Shown here one piece after another: positions 16,740 to 25,388 of a stretch of DNA of 60,485 nucleotides (positions are counted from its first letter, which is position 1; each line of letters begins with the position of its first letter). Made by a program: the position numbers and the translations under genes. The notes below the pieces were generated by a model. That model searched no databases, was not told where the DNA came from, and saw only the letters and a program-made list of their open reading frames with translations. Origin of the DNA: Thermoplasmatales archaeon (GTDB lineage Archaea > Thermoplasmatota > E2 > UBA202 > JdFR-43); contig JACIWA010000008.1 in the NCBI GenBank assembly GCA_014361195.1, positions 1-60,485 on the forward strand, read 5' to 3'.

Positions 16740-17702
16740 CTATAATGAAGCATAGATCCAACCAACATACATTTTTGGATTGGTGGAAGAAGGATTATAA
16801 GAGAATTTTGGGAGAGTATATTCAACTTTAAATCCCTCTTTTTTTAACTTTTCAACCAAATTTTTATAACCATAATGATAGTCTATCATTATTTGGTTAA
16901 AATGTTTCAATACATCGCAATTCAAAATAGAGGAATACTCACAACCTTCACAATCCATTTTTAAAACAGCAGAATTTATATTAAAACGATTTATAACTTC
17001 TTCTAATGTAGTAATCTTGACTTCTTTTCCTTCTTTAAATTCTTTTAAATCCTCTCCTCCTTTGCTCTCAAAATCTGGAGGAATTTTGATATATTTTTCT
17101 TTTTTTCCTATTCCTTCATTCAGCAAAGTAATCTTATTCTGCAATTTGTTTAATTCTATGTTTTTTCTGGCAAACTGATAAGAATAAGGATATGGTTCAA
17201 ATGCGTAAATATGTTTAGCACCCTTTAAAGCAAAATAGATAGCACTATCTCCAATGTTAGCGCCTATATCAATAACTATTTTATCTTTAACATCAAGCCG
17301 TGAAAGGTGATCCTCAACAAATTGTTCAAAGATCAAATATAATGTGTCAAAAGTTTCTAAAAATATTAACTTATTTCCATTCCATTCAAAAGAAATCTTT
17401 TCTTCCTCAAAATTTAATTTAATTCCGTAGGATTTAATTTTTTCTTTTAAGACAGCTTTTGATATATTATTCCAAGAATTTTGATGGTCTCCAAAGGAAT
17501 TGATTTCAAATTTTTCTCCATTTCTAAAATTTACAACTATATTTTTTTTCAGCTTAAATTTAAATAGAATAACATCGTACCAATTTTTTACAATGTTATA
17601 ACCATGTAAGAAAGTTGTCAAAAGAGTTCTCAGGTAGGAGTAAACGATATGAATAAAATCCAATTTACCAATATTTTTATTTGGGTCAAATTCCAATTCC
17701 AT
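16740..17702 (-). CDS. FkbM-family methyltransferase
   Basis: 320 residues. The Rossmann SAM-binding motif is IVIDIGANIGDSAIYFALKGA, followed by IYAFEPYPYSYQFARKNIEL and the FkbM signature VLKMDCEGCEYSSIL. The N-terminal 90 residues are an uncharacterised extension (DFIHIVYSYLRTLLTTFLHG). FkbM proteins O-methylate sugars or polyketides and are frequent in glycan clusters. Here it probably methylates a sugar of the surface glycan. It is convergent with the GT4 copy. Confidence 0.85.
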   Translation of the reverse strand: MELEFDPNKNIGKLDFIHIVYSYLRTLLTTFLHGYNIVKNWYDVILFKFKLKKNIVVNFRNGEKFEINSFGDHQNSWNNISKAVLKEKIKSYGIKLNFEEEKISFEWNGNKLIFLETFDTLYLIFEQFVEDHLSRLDVKDKIVIDIGANIGDSAIYFALKGAKHIYAFEPYPYSYQFARKNIELNKLQNKITLLNEGIGKKEKYIKIPPDFESKGGEDLKEFKEGKEVKITTLEEVINRFNINSAVLKMDCEGCEYSSILNCDVLKHFNQIMIDYHYGYKNLVEKLKKEGFKVEYTLPKFSYNPSSTNPKMYVGWIYASL

Positions 17703-17771
17703 GAAAGAAAATTTATTTCACTTTTAAAATTTTTCTAAAAGCTAAATTTTTTAATTCCTTCGCCTTTTTAA

Positions 17772-17853
17772 TTGTGCTTTATATTGTGATTGTAACTCCT
17801 TTATGCAACTATAATTGCAGATATTGTGGTGGTAGCCTACATGGAATGCCAGA
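17772..17853 (+). repeat. 82-bp truncated copy of the radical SAM gene start
   Basis: Identical to 20026-20107 at an offset of 2254 bases. It contains the GTG start and the first 26-27 codons of the radical SAM gene at 20028, including the CNYNCRYC cluster motif. After 17853 the sequences part and the frame closes at a TGA (17888-17890), so the encoded peptide would be 38 residues. The A/T-rich promoter stretch upstream (about 17744-17754) is also similar, though not identical, to the one at 19995-20006. It is a gene fragment left by rearrangement. Confidence 0.85.
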
Positions 17854-17971
17854 ATTTTTGCAATATAGAGAGAAAATCTTCTCTTCCTGAAGCCATGAAA
17901 AACAAAAAGTTATGAAACTTGGAAAAAGATTCCCTAATTAGCGGATAAGAGGGTTAGAGGGTTAAAAAAAT

Positions 17972-18097
17972 CTAAATTTTTACTCTATAACAGGCTGTTG
18001 GGGTTGTAAAATCTATTTTTTTATTATCAAAGAAGCATTCTTCAATAATTTTCAGCAAAGCACATTTCACAAATTTTGCATTTTTCTTAAATTTCAT
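17972..18097 (-). CDS. Possible 41-residue ORF of unknown function
   Basis: The 500-base stretch from 17703 to 18202 holds the truncated radical SAM start and little else. On the minus strand a 41-codon ORF runs from ATG 18097 to TAG 17972, beginning MKFKKNAKFVKCALLK and ending TPTACYRVKI. I recognise no domain, and it may be debris of a mobile element or chance. No tRNA, terminal inverted repeat or transposase is visible in this gap. Confidence 0.25.
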   Translation of the reverse strand: MKFKKNAKFVKCALLKIIEECFFDNKKIDFTTPTACYRVKI

Positions 18098-18202
18098 ATC
18101 TTTCCTTTTTGTGGATATTGAACAAAAATATAAATTAAAATTTATTTTATCCAGAGAGTGTTAATTCTTCTCAAACACGACTGAGGGAAGAGAGCATTGC
18201 CT

Positions 18203-19003
18203 TTATATTAATTTTTTACCTAATTCTCCTCTTGCAGCAGGGTCTCTAGCTATGATTCTCAATAGAAGAGCCAATCTAAGAGCTTTCTCCTCTGGAAAAA
18301 TAGAAAGAAGAGATAGCAAATTTTTACCCCATTCTCTTATTCTCTCTCTTGTCTTTAAGCTTCTTTCAGGAGTAATAGTGAATTCATTTTTTGAGTTATA
18401 ATGCAAGGTTTCTGCTATTATACCTCTAAAAATCTTTGCTTTTATTTTATATCTCTTTAAATCATACCAAAAACACCAACCTTCATTACCCACCAAACCA
18501 TCTTCTGTTTCAAAACATCTAAACTTAATTTTTTCCATTATCCATCTCTTTATTAAAATTCCGCCAAAAGCACCATGAAGTAAGCCAACACCTTGTCTCG
18601 CTTCATATAAATGCACCACAATATCATATCCTTCATCAACTTTTTCTACCATTTTATCAATTATTTTTGGGTTATATACCATATCTCCATCTATAAAAAC
18701 CAAGTAATCGCTTTCATGAGACAAAAAATATTCTCTTATAGAATTTCTTGCAGCAACAATTGTCCATATTCTATCTTTTGCATTCTCGGGTTTTTCTATG
18801 GAAAAAAATATTGCATCCCCGTTCATTTTCGCTTTCTTAATTTTATCATTTAGTGTCCACATAAAATCAATTTCTTCAGTCGCAAATATCGTCTTTACTT
18901 CGCCACTTTTTGTGCTTTCTTGGATCTCTTTCTGATTTTTTATAAACTCATCTATAATATAAGCTGTTTTTGAATTTATAGGAACCCCAACAATAATCTT
19001 CAT
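18203..19003 (-). CDS. GT-A glycosyltransferase-like protein
   Basis: 266 residues. It begins MKIIVGVPINSKTAYIIDEF. It carries a DxD motif in YLVFIDGDMVYNPKIIDKMV (D105 and D107), preceded by WTIVAARNSIREYFL. LLHGAFGGILIKRWIMEKIKF and a Glu/Asp-rich segment before WCFWYDLKRY resemble the acceptor region of GT2-like or Anp1-like enzymes. There are no membrane helices. It probably belongs to the surface-glycan locus. The exact GT family and the donor are unclear. Confidence 0.7.
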   Translation of the reverse strand: MKIIVGVPINSKTAYIIDEFIKNQKEIQESTKSGEVKTIFATEEIDFMWTLNDKIKKAKMNGDAIFFSIEKPENAKDRIWTIVAARNSIREYFLSHESDYLVFIDGDMVYNPKIIDKMVEKVDEGYDIVVHLYEARQGVGLLHGAFGGILIKRWIMEKIKFRCFETEDGLVGNEGWCFWYDLKRYKIKAKIFRGIIAETLHYNSKNEFTITPERSLKTRERIREWGKNLLSLLSIFPEEKALRLALLLRIIARDPAARGELGKKLI

Positions 19004-19174
19004 TAAACGAGATAAATTTTTCTCTATATATAAGTAACGGAAGACAAATTCATTGATAACAAATTTTTGGAATTAAAAATTAAGCCATGAAGTATCCCCA
19101 TAAGAATAGTATTTATTTTCATAATCTAAAAATATTATTTGGATAGTTTTAAAAAATATGATTACTTTTATGTT

Positions 19175-19552
19175 ATGAAAAACATTAAATCAATAGTGGA
19201 TAAAATACTCAAAATAGGGGGAATAAGGTAAAATTTATTTCAATTTATGGCTCAATGGCGAAGGGAAAAAAATACACCTTTATCGGATATCGATATTTCA
19301 GTTTATTATGATGATATAAGAGAGGAAAGGTTTAAATTTAGAATAGAAGTGCTGGGAAATATTAGCGAAAATGTTGATATCCAAATTTTTCAAGATTTAC
19401 CTATCTATATAAAAAAGGAAGTAATCAGCAAGGGGAATATATTATATTAAAAGGATTTCAATGAAACTTTCTCAATTTTTCTAAGAACTTTGAAGGAATT
19501 TGAATGTTTTAAACCTCGCCTGAAAATATTTTATGAAAGTATAGAGGTATGA
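19175..19552 (+). pseudogene. Broken MNT-type nucleotidyltransferase (antitoxin of an MNT/HEPN pair)
   Basis: The family pattern is recognisable but is spread over three frames. MKNIKSIVDKILKIGGI (frame from 19175) runs into TAA at 19229. KVKFISIYGSMAKGK continues one frame over. After a run of seven A's, NTPLSDIDISVYYDD continues in a third. An in-frame TAA at 19448-19450 then interrupts the C-terminal part, which resumes as KDFNETFSIFLRTLKEF and ends at 19552. The GS...DxD nucleotidyltransferase motif is present once the shifts are bridged. Two frameshifts and a stop make a functional product unlikely. Confidence 0.8.
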
Positions 19553-19553
19553 A

Positions 19554-19964
19554 ATGAAGGAAGAAAGGAAAAGAATTCTGAATAAGTTAAATGAGATGAT
19601 AAATTATATAGAGGAACTTAAATTAATGCTCCCATCAAAAGAGGGATACATGAATGATTTAATTAAAAGAAGGGCATGTGAAAAAACAATAGAGATTGCA
19701 ATTGAAGCAATGATAGATGTTGGGGCATTGATCGTTTCAGCAGAAAAGCTTGGATTTCTACTGAAGAAGAAAACATTTTTGATTTACTATATAAAAACAA
19801 AATTTTGGATAAAAACATGTGTGAAAAAGCAAAGAAAATGAGGGGTTTTAGAAATGTTTTAATTCATAGATATACCAAAAGTTGATGATGAAATTGTCTA
19901 TGAAAATTTAAAAAATAGCTGAGATGACTTTTATTATTTTGAAGATAAAATAAAAAATATTTAA
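19554..19964 (+). pseudogene. Broken HEPN-domain toxin (HepT-like)
   Basis: The intact start reads MKEERKRILNKLNEMINYIEELK and RRACEKTIEIAIEAMIDVGA, typical of HepT/DUF86 HEPN proteins. The frame shifts after LGF near 19755; the next frame carries ENIFDLLYKNKILDKN and the HEPN ribonuclease motif RNVLIHRY (RX4HxY). A second shift after YTK leads to VDDEIVYENLKN, then an in-frame TGA, then DDFYYFEDKIKNI to 19964. The open frame in the raw sequence ends at 19841 with an unrelated tail. It sits one base after the MNT relic, the normal order for a type VII antitoxin-toxin pair, and both genes are decayed. Confidence 0.8.
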
Positions 19965-20025
19965 AAACAAGAATAAAAATTAAAAAGCAAGGATAAAAAT
20001 TTTTTAACTCCCTTAGCTTTTCTAT

Positions 20026-20107
20026 TTGTGCTTTATATTGTGATTGTAACTCCTTTATGCAACTATAATTGCAGATATTGTGGTGGTAGCCTACATGGAA
20101 TGCCAGA
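20026..20107 (+). repeat. Intact-gene copy of the 82-bp repeat
   Basis: The counterpart of 17772-17853, spanning two bases before the GTG start and the first 26-27 codons of the radical SAM gene. The repeats bracket the glycosyltransferase at 18203 and the MNT/HEPN relic. Confidence 0.85.
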
Positions 20108-21035
20108 TGAAATAAGCTATAGCAATGAAGAAATCCTAGAGCTTATATCTAAAGATAAGGAGGCAATAGTTGCTTTTTATGGAGGTGAACCACTGCTTAA
20201 ATCAGAGAAAATCAAGGAGTTTCTCGATATTCTGCCCGCAAAAAGATTTGTTCTGCAGACAAATGGCCTGCTAATTGAGAAATTAGGTATCTATATCCAT
20301 AAATTTGATTCAATTCTGCTTTCAATAGATGGAAGAAAAGAGGTAACGGATTTTTATCGCTTTGAAGCCTGCTATGAAAAAGTTATGAAAGCTTTATCTT
20401 TTTTAAAAAAATCTGAATATAAAGGAGAGATAATTGCAAGAATGGCTGTATCATATAAAACAGATATATATGAAGATGTAATTCATTTACTAAATTTTTT
20501 TCCTCTCGTCCATTGGCAACTTGATGTAATATGGAGCAATTTATGGGAGCTAAATGAATTTAAAAAATGGAGCATATCATATAAAAAAGGAATTAAAAAA
20601 TTGCTCAATTTCTGGCTAAATGAAATAGATAAAGGAAAATTGCCTGGCATAATTCCATTTCTCGGCATCGCAACCAGAATTTTAAATAATGGCATCTGCC
20701 CGCCATGCGGAGCGGGCAAAGAAGCAATAACTATAACAACAGATGGAAAAATTCTTGCATGCCCTATTGCTCCTGAATTTGACTGGAATATTTTAGGAGA
20801 CTTCAGAAAATTTAAAAAAGTTGAGATAGGTGAGCCCTGCAAGAGTTGTAAATATTACAGAATTTGTGGAGGGAGATGTTTATTTTTTTATAAGGAAAGG
20901 CTTTGGGGCAATGATGGCTTCAATGAAGTATGCAATTTAACAAAATTTTTGATAGATCAAATTTATGAAAATATTGAAAGAATTCCGGAAATAAGATATC
21001 CTGAGTACAATAATACTACAGAGATAATTCCTTAA
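20028..21035 (+). CDS. Radical SAM/SPASM-type protein, possibly peptide-modifying (AF0577-like)
   Basis: 335 residues from a GTG start. The radical SAM cluster is CNYNCRYC (C11, C15, C18), followed by YGGEPLLKSEKI. The C-terminus holds auxiliary-cluster cysteines: GICPPCGAGKEAITITTDGK, then ACPIAPEF and EPCKSCKYYRICGGRC, ending near NEVC. This is the SPASM or twitch layout of enzymes that modify peptides or other enzymes. It resembles the archaeal family described as putative peptide-modifying radical SAM (AF0577 type), a resemblance I judge from memory. No obvious precursor peptide is adjacent. Its stop overlaps the convergent M28 gene by four bases. Confidence 0.8.
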   Translation: MLYIVIVTPLCNYNCRYCGGSLHGMPDEISYSNEEILELISKDKEAIVAFYGGEPLLKSEKIKEFLDILPAKRFVLQTNGLLIEKLGIYIHKFDSILLSIDGRKEVTDFYRFEACYEKVMKALSFLKKSEYKGEIIARMAVSYKTDIYEDVIHLLNFFPLVHWQLDVIWSNLWELNEFKKWSISYKKGIKKLLNFWLNEIDKGKLPGIIPFLGIATRILNNGICPPCGAGKEAITITTDGKILACPIAPEFDWNILGDFRKFKKVEIGEPCKSCKYYRICGGRCLFFYKERLWGNDGFNEVCNLTKFLIDQIYENIERIPEIRYPEYNNTTEIIP

Positions 21036-22231
21036 ATTGAGAAAATGATAATCTTGACCTTGCTTGAATTTTCATTTTTATAAAAATCATATGCTTTTGC
21101 CTCTATTTCATGGAAAAACAGCATCTTTTCCATTGAAAAATTGTAGGGTGAGGTATAATCAACATTTTTCATTTCTCCATCTATATAAAATTCAACTCTT
21201 TCTATCCCGCTTTCATTATCAAATGCAATTGCTTCAACTGTTATCCTTCCTATTATAATTGAGTGATTTATTTTCAGGGGTATAATTTCTCTATTATTTA
21301 TATATAGCAATCCCGCCTTTGGCTTCTCTATGGTTATGCTTGGCTTGATGTAATCTTCTTTAAGTTTTGCAAGCTCAACTAATGTTGCAACAATTAACCT
21401 TGCCACACGGGTTGCATAATTCAAATCCATCTTGTCTATTGTATCCTGGGGGCTATGATAATAATCATTAAATTCATATTCAAAGAAAAATGTAGCATTG
21501 TATCCATATCTTATAAAGGAATGATGATCACTATATGGCTGGCTTTTCTCCCTTTCTATTTCCAATCCAATATCATATTTCATGCTCACATTTATTGATA
21601 TATTCGTGATCCACATTGAGGAGCTTGTCTCTTGTATAATTACCTTTTTTCTCCCTTCCTCGCTTCTTGCATATCCTATCATATCCGCATTTAAAACTCC
21701 AATTATGCTTTCATTTTTCTCCCTGGCATTTTTAGCATATTCATGAGAGCCAAGCAGACCCTCTTCCTCTCCAGAAAAAGCAACAAATCTTATAGTATGT
21801 TCAAAACTATATTTACTTAAAACCCTAATTGCACACATCACAGCTGCAACCCCTCCCGCATTGTCGTCCGCGCCCGGTGAGTTTGGCACGGTGTCATAGT
21901 GGGCACAGACTATGAAAATTTGTTCATCGCCCTTGATTTCGCCTTCAATATTATAATCTTTATAGCTTGAATACTCCCATTCAATTTTGCTAGCAGAAGA
22001 ATATTTTTGAAATTCATTTAGGATATAATTTCCCGCATCAAAACAAGCTTTTGTGCCAGTTACTCTCGGCCCGAAATTCTGCAAAGCAAGGATATACTCA
22101 CCCATCATTTCCTCTGTTATTTCTTCAATTATGCCATCCCGGGCTTCTGTTATTATATCATGTGCTTCTGATATTGAAAAATTTGGAAATATGAAAAGGA
22201 AAATTACTGCAAAAGCTATTAATCTCTTCAT
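21032..22231 (-). CDS. Secreted M28-family zinc aminopeptidase with C-terminal Ig-like domain
   Basis: 399 residues. The signal peptide is MKRLIAFAVIFLFIFPNFSIS. The di-zinc site of the M28 family is complete: H111 in CAHYDTVP, D122/D123 in PGADDNAGG, the catalytic E155 with ligand E156 in FSGEEEG, D183 in NADMIGY and H259 in DYYHSPQDT. Residues from about 310 form an Ig-like domain with VEFYIDGEMKNVDYTSPYNF, which closely parallels the last domain of the giant protein at 34293. It probably trims peptides outside the cell. It is divergent from the C25 peptidase at 22309, which suggests a joint extracellular proteolytic function. Confidence 0.88.
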   Translation of the reverse strand: MKRLIAFAVIFLFIFPNFSISEAHDIITEARDGIIEEITEEMMGEYILALQNFGPRVTGTKACFDAGNYILNEFQKYSSASKIEWEYSSYKDYNIEGEIKGDEQIFIVCAHYDTVPNSPGADDNAGGVAAVMCAIRVLSKYSFEHTIRFVAFSGEEEGLLGSHEYAKNAREKNESIIGVLNADMIGYARSEEGRKKVIIQETSSSMWITNISINVSMKYDIGLEIEREKSQPYSDHHSFIRYGYNATFFFEYEFNDYYHSPQDTIDKMDLNYATRVARLIVATLVELAKLKEDYIKPSITIEKPKAGLLYINNREIIPLKINHSIIIGRITVEAIAFDNESGIERVEFYIDGEMKNVDYTSPYNFSMEKMLFFHEIEAKAYDFYKNENSSKVKIIIFSI

Positions 22232-22308
22232 GAGTAGAAATTATTTTATGTATTTAAATTCTCTCCTCCTTCAGCAACAAAAATTTATAACCCGATTATA
22301 TTAACATC
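22232..22308. promoter_or_regulatory. Divergent promoter region between the M28 and C25 peptidases
   Basis: AAATTTATAA at 22281-22290 is centred about 23 bases before the C25 ATG. On the other strand TTTAAATA near 22250-22257 is about 23 bases before the M28 ATG. Both spacings predict leaderless mRNAs. The 77-base spacer could let one regulator control both secreted peptidases. Confidence 0.45.
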
Positions 22309-23715
22309 ATGAAGAAAATTGTTGCTATATTGATTGTGGGAATATTTTTAGCTTCTGCGCTTGCAGGAATAAAAAGCAGTGCAAAATATGGAAATTATGG
22401 AAAATATGACCTCCTTATAATATATCCTGAAGAATTCTATGCTCCCTTAATTCCATTTATTTCCCATAAAGAAAGCAAGGGAATAAAAACAATTGCGGTG
22501 GGGCTAAATGAAGTTTATGCTCATCCATCCGCTGTGCAGGGAAGGGATGATGCGGAAAAGGTGAAGTATTTCATAAAAAATGCTTATGATGAATGGAATA
22601 TAAAGTATGTATTACTTATTGGAGGAAGAAAAGCTGGGCTGAAAGAGGATTGGTATATGCCAGTTAGATATGTATATCTTGATGATAAAAGCAATTGGGA
22701 AAACCGCTATCTAAGCGACCTATATTTTGCGGATATATATGATTCAAATGGCTCATTTTCCTCATGGGATACAAATGGAAATGGAATATATGGAGAATGG
22801 AAAGGAAGCTCTGCTGAAGATTATGGAATAGATCTGATTCCAGATGTTTATGTTGGAAGATGGACAGCTCAAAATGCTTTTGAAGTAGAGATAATGGTAT
22901 CAAAAACAATAGAATATGAAACAAATACTTATGGAAAGGAATGGTTTAAAAAATTCATATGCATTGCGGGAGATACATATCCAGAAATATTCAATCCTGA
23001 ATGGAAGGGATATGAAGGAGAGGAAGGATGCGACAGAGCAATCCAGTGGATGCCTGGCTTCGAGCCAATTAAACTATACGCTTCCCTTGGCACATTCACT
23101 GGCCCGAAAGATGTTATAAATGCAATAAATGGCGGCGCTGGCTTCCTTTTCTTTGACGGGCATGGCTCCCCGATGAGCTGGGCGACTCATGCACCAAACA
23201 GCGAGGAGTGGATTGATGGGCTGAATACGAGAAATATGATATTTCTGAGAAATAAAGGAATGTATCCTGTTTGCGTTGTTGGAGGATGCCATAACAGTCA
23301 ATTCAATATAACAATATTTAACTGGCTTAGAATATTTGAAGGCTTCAGTAAATGGATTGAATACATATGGAAGGGGGAAACTGGTTATGAATGCTGGAGC
23401 TGGTGGCTTACCCGTAAAATAAATGGCGGGGCTATAGCTACTCTTGGCTATTCCGGGCTTGGCTATACAAAAGAAGATAAGAATTTTACTGGAGAGGCAA
23501 CTGAATGGCTCGACACCAACTTCTTCTGGGAATATGGAATGAATGGAACAAAATATCTTGGAGAGATATGGGGAAAGGTAATAGCTAATTTCCTAAAAGA
23601 ATATCCCATTGACTGGAGCCAGCCAGCGGGAAGCTTCTCTTCAATTGACTGCAAAACAGTTCAGGAATGGATTTTGCTGGGAGACCCGAGCTTGAGAATA
23701 GGAGGCTATGAATGA
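22309..23715 (+). CDS. Secreted C25-family (gingipain-like) cysteine peptidase without prodomain
   Basis: 468 residues. A signal peptide (MKKIVAILIVGIFLASALA) leads directly into the catalytic region YDLLIIYPEEFYAPL; the propeptide of the relative at 51866 is absent. The conserved segment VYAHPSAVQGRDDAEKVKYF is shared almost word for word with that protein. The catalytic dyad is H285 (FFDGHGSPMSW) and C327 (VVGGCHNS). DTNGNGIYGEW is a probable calcium-binding loop. It ends with EWILLGDPSLRIGGYE. There is no C-terminal anchor. It overlaps yjbQ by ATGA. Confidence 0.88.
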   Translation: MKKIVAILIVGIFLASALAGIKSSAKYGNYGKYDLLIIYPEEFYAPLIPFISHKESKGIKTIAVGLNEVYAHPSAVQGRDDAEKVKYFIKNAYDEWNIKYVLLIGGRKAGLKEDWYMPVRYVYLDDKSNWENRYLSDLYFADIYDSNGSFSSWDTNGNGIYGEWKGSSAEDYGIDLIPDVYVGRWTAQNAFEVEIMVSKTIEYETNTYGKEWFKKFICIAGDTYPEIFNPEWKGYEGEEGCDRAIQWMPGFEPIKLYASLGTFTGPKDVINAINGGAGFLFFDGHGSPMSWATHAPNSEEWIDGLNTRNMIFLRNKGMYPVCVVGGCHNSQFNITIFNWLRIFEGFSKWIEYIWKGETGYECWSWWLTRKINGGAIATLGYSGLGYTKEDKNFTGEATEWLDTNFFWEYGMNGTKYLGEIWGKVIANFLKEYPIDWSQPAGSFSSIDCKTVQEWILLGDPSLRIGGYE

Positions 23716-24125
23716 TTTATAAAGATAAAATTTATCTAAGGACAGAGAGCGATGAAATAGTTGATATAACAGGCGAGATTGAAAAAATAGTTGAGAAAAG
23801 CGGTATAAAAGATGGTATTGTTTGCATTTTTTGTCCTGGTTCAACAGGGGCAATAACAACAATAGAATATGAGGATGGATTGATATATGACTTAAAAAAT
23901 GCCATGGAAAGAATTGCTCCAAAAAATGCATATTATAAGCATGAGGAAAGATGGCATGATGGAAATGGTCACAGCCATATAAGGGCAAGCATAATAGGGC
24001 CAAGCTTAGCCATACCAGTGGAAAATGGAAAAATTGTTCTTGGAACATGGCAACAAATAGTTTTTGTTGAATGCGATGTAAGGAGAAGGGAAAGGAAGAT
24101 TATTGTCCATGTCTTTGGAGAATAA
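23712..24125 (+). CDS. YjbQ/UPF0047 family protein
   Basis: 137 residues covering the whole YjbQ (UPF0047) family domain. FCPGSTGAITTIEYEDG and NGHSHIRASIIGPSLAIPV are the conserved segments, and LGTWQQIVFVECDVRRRER is the C-terminal signature. Bacterial members have a weak thiamine-phosphate synthase activity; the physiological role is unsettled. It is coupled to the C25 gene by ATGA, which looks like compact packing rather than a functional link. Its last 26 bases overlap the convergent reductase gene. Confidence 0.88.
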   Translation: MIYKDKIYLRTESDEIVDITGEIEKIVEKSGIKDGIVCIFCPGSTGAITTIEYEDGLIYDLKNAMERIAPKNAYYKHEERWHDGNGHSHIRASIIGPSLAIPVENGKIVLGTWQQIVFVECDVRRRERKIIVHVFGE

Positions 24126-24720
24126 CAAGAAAACCATCCCCTATCCTTTTAATTTCTTTTATTTCCATTCTAATTATTTCCTGAATTTCATCTATTAATG
24201 AAGTCGCATTTTTACCGATAAATATCGGTGAAAAAAATATTTGCATTTCATCAACAATTCCTTTTTTCAAAAATTCTGTTATTACCCTCGCCCCTCCTTC
24301 AACAAGTAACTTTCTTACTCCTTTTTCATATAAAATCTCCATAAGCTTTACTATATCTACTCTATCATTTCCACATTTTATTACTTCCAAATTTCCTTTC
24401 TTAAATTCCTTGCAGGTTGTGGCAACAATTGTCTTTCCTTCCTGCTTCAGCAGGCTGGCATTTTCAGGCAAGCGGAATTTGCTATCAAGCACTACTCTTA
24501 TCGGATTTTTTGGATTTTTTACATATTTCTCTTTTACTGTAAGCTTTGGGTCATCAGCCAAAACAGTTTCAATTCCAACCAAAATTGCATCACATTCATT
24601 CCTCAAATGATGAACCCTTTTTTCATCTTCCTCATTTGATATTTTCAAGGGCTTTTTTTCTGCAAGAGATATCTTTCCATCTAAAGAGGAGGCACAATTT
24701 ATTATTACATAAGGCCTCAT
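24100..24720 (-). CDS. 2,5-diamino-6-(ribosylamino)pyrimidinone 5'-phosphate reductase (riboflavin pathway)
   Basis: 206 residues, a RibD C-terminal (dihydrofolate-reductase-like) domain on its own, as in archaeal and fungal Rib7. It begins RPYVIINCASSLDGKISLAEK, has CDAILVGIETVLADDPKLTV, and ends with KLLVEGGARVITEFLKKGIVDEM, the NADPH-binding segment. It reduces the ribosyl side chain in riboflavin and methanopterin-type flavin synthesis. It is coupled by ATGA to tpiA upstream and overlaps yjbQ tail to tail by 26 bases. Confidence 0.87.
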   Translation of the reverse strand: MRPYVIINCASSLDGKISLAEKKPLKISNEEDEKRVHHLRNECDAILVGIETVLADDPKLTVKEKYVKNPKNPIRVVLDSKFRLPENASLLKQEGKTIVATTCKEFKKGNLEVIKCGNDRVDIVKLMEILYEKGVRKLLVEGGARVITEFLKKGIVDEMQIFFSPIFIGKNATSLIDEIQEIIRMEIKEIKRIGDGFLVILQRHGQ

Positions 24721-25376
24721 ATCATCGCCCTGGCAAATTCTTCCAGAACCTTTTCCCTATTTCTTGCTTTAACAACCCCGCTCGCAACAAGAATCCCATC
24801 AACTCCAAGCTCAACTGCCTTTTCAACATCCCCCTCTTTTTTTATCCCCGCCCCGCATAAAATTTTGCATCCAAATCCTTTTACAATTTCAACCGCCTTT
24901 CTTACAATTTCCGGCTTTGCCTCACTTACAGAAACATCTCCTCCAATAAGCTCGGGTGGCTCAATTGCAACATAATCTGGAGTAAGGCATGCAATTGATT
25001 TTGTAACCGCTAGATTGCCCGCGCAGGCAATGGTTGTTAAGCCTGTTTTTTTTCCTATTTCAATGCATTTAGCAACATCCTCAATTTTCATTCTATGCTC
25101 TGAATGATTGAGGATGCTCCCCTTTCCTCCCGCCCGCTTAATTGCTAAAGGAGAGATGAAGCCAGTATATGCACCGCTTTCAATTGCATCCATATGCTGG
25201 GAGAAAACCTTTATTGAGCTATTTGAGCTTATTAAATATATATCTGTTGGCTGAACCGCTATAACCATCTCTATGCCATATTTCTCCCCTATTTTCTCCA
25301 TTATTTTTGCGATTTCCAGAGCTTCTTTGCCTATTGCCTCCTCATATGCCTTTGTATTCACAACTATAATGCCCAT
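24717..25376 (-). CDS. tpiA: Triose-phosphate isomerase, archaeal type
   Basis: 219 residues, the short archaeal form (bacterial enzymes have about 250). The catalytic His is in SILNHSEHR, the catalytic Glu in YVAIEPPELIGG, and the phosphate-binding loop is CGAGIKKEGDVEKAVELG followed by DGILVASGVVKA. It interconverts glyceraldehyde 3-phosphate and dihydroxyacetone phosphate. It starts 12 bases after the stop of the CrtC-like gene and is coupled by ATGA to the riboflavin-pathway reductase. Confidence 0.93.
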   Translation of the reverse strand: MGIIVVNTKAYEEAIGKEALEIAKIMEKIGEKYGIEMVIAVQPTDIYLISSNSSIKVFSQHMDAIESGAYTGFISPLAIKRAGGKGSILNHSEHRMKIEDVAKCIEIGKKTGLTTIACAGNLAVTKSIACLTPDYVAIEPPELIGGDVSVSEAKPEIVRKAVEIVKGFGCKILCGAGIKKEGDVEKAVELGVDGILVASGVVKARNREKVLEEFARAMI

Positions 25377-25388
25377 AATGTAAAAATC

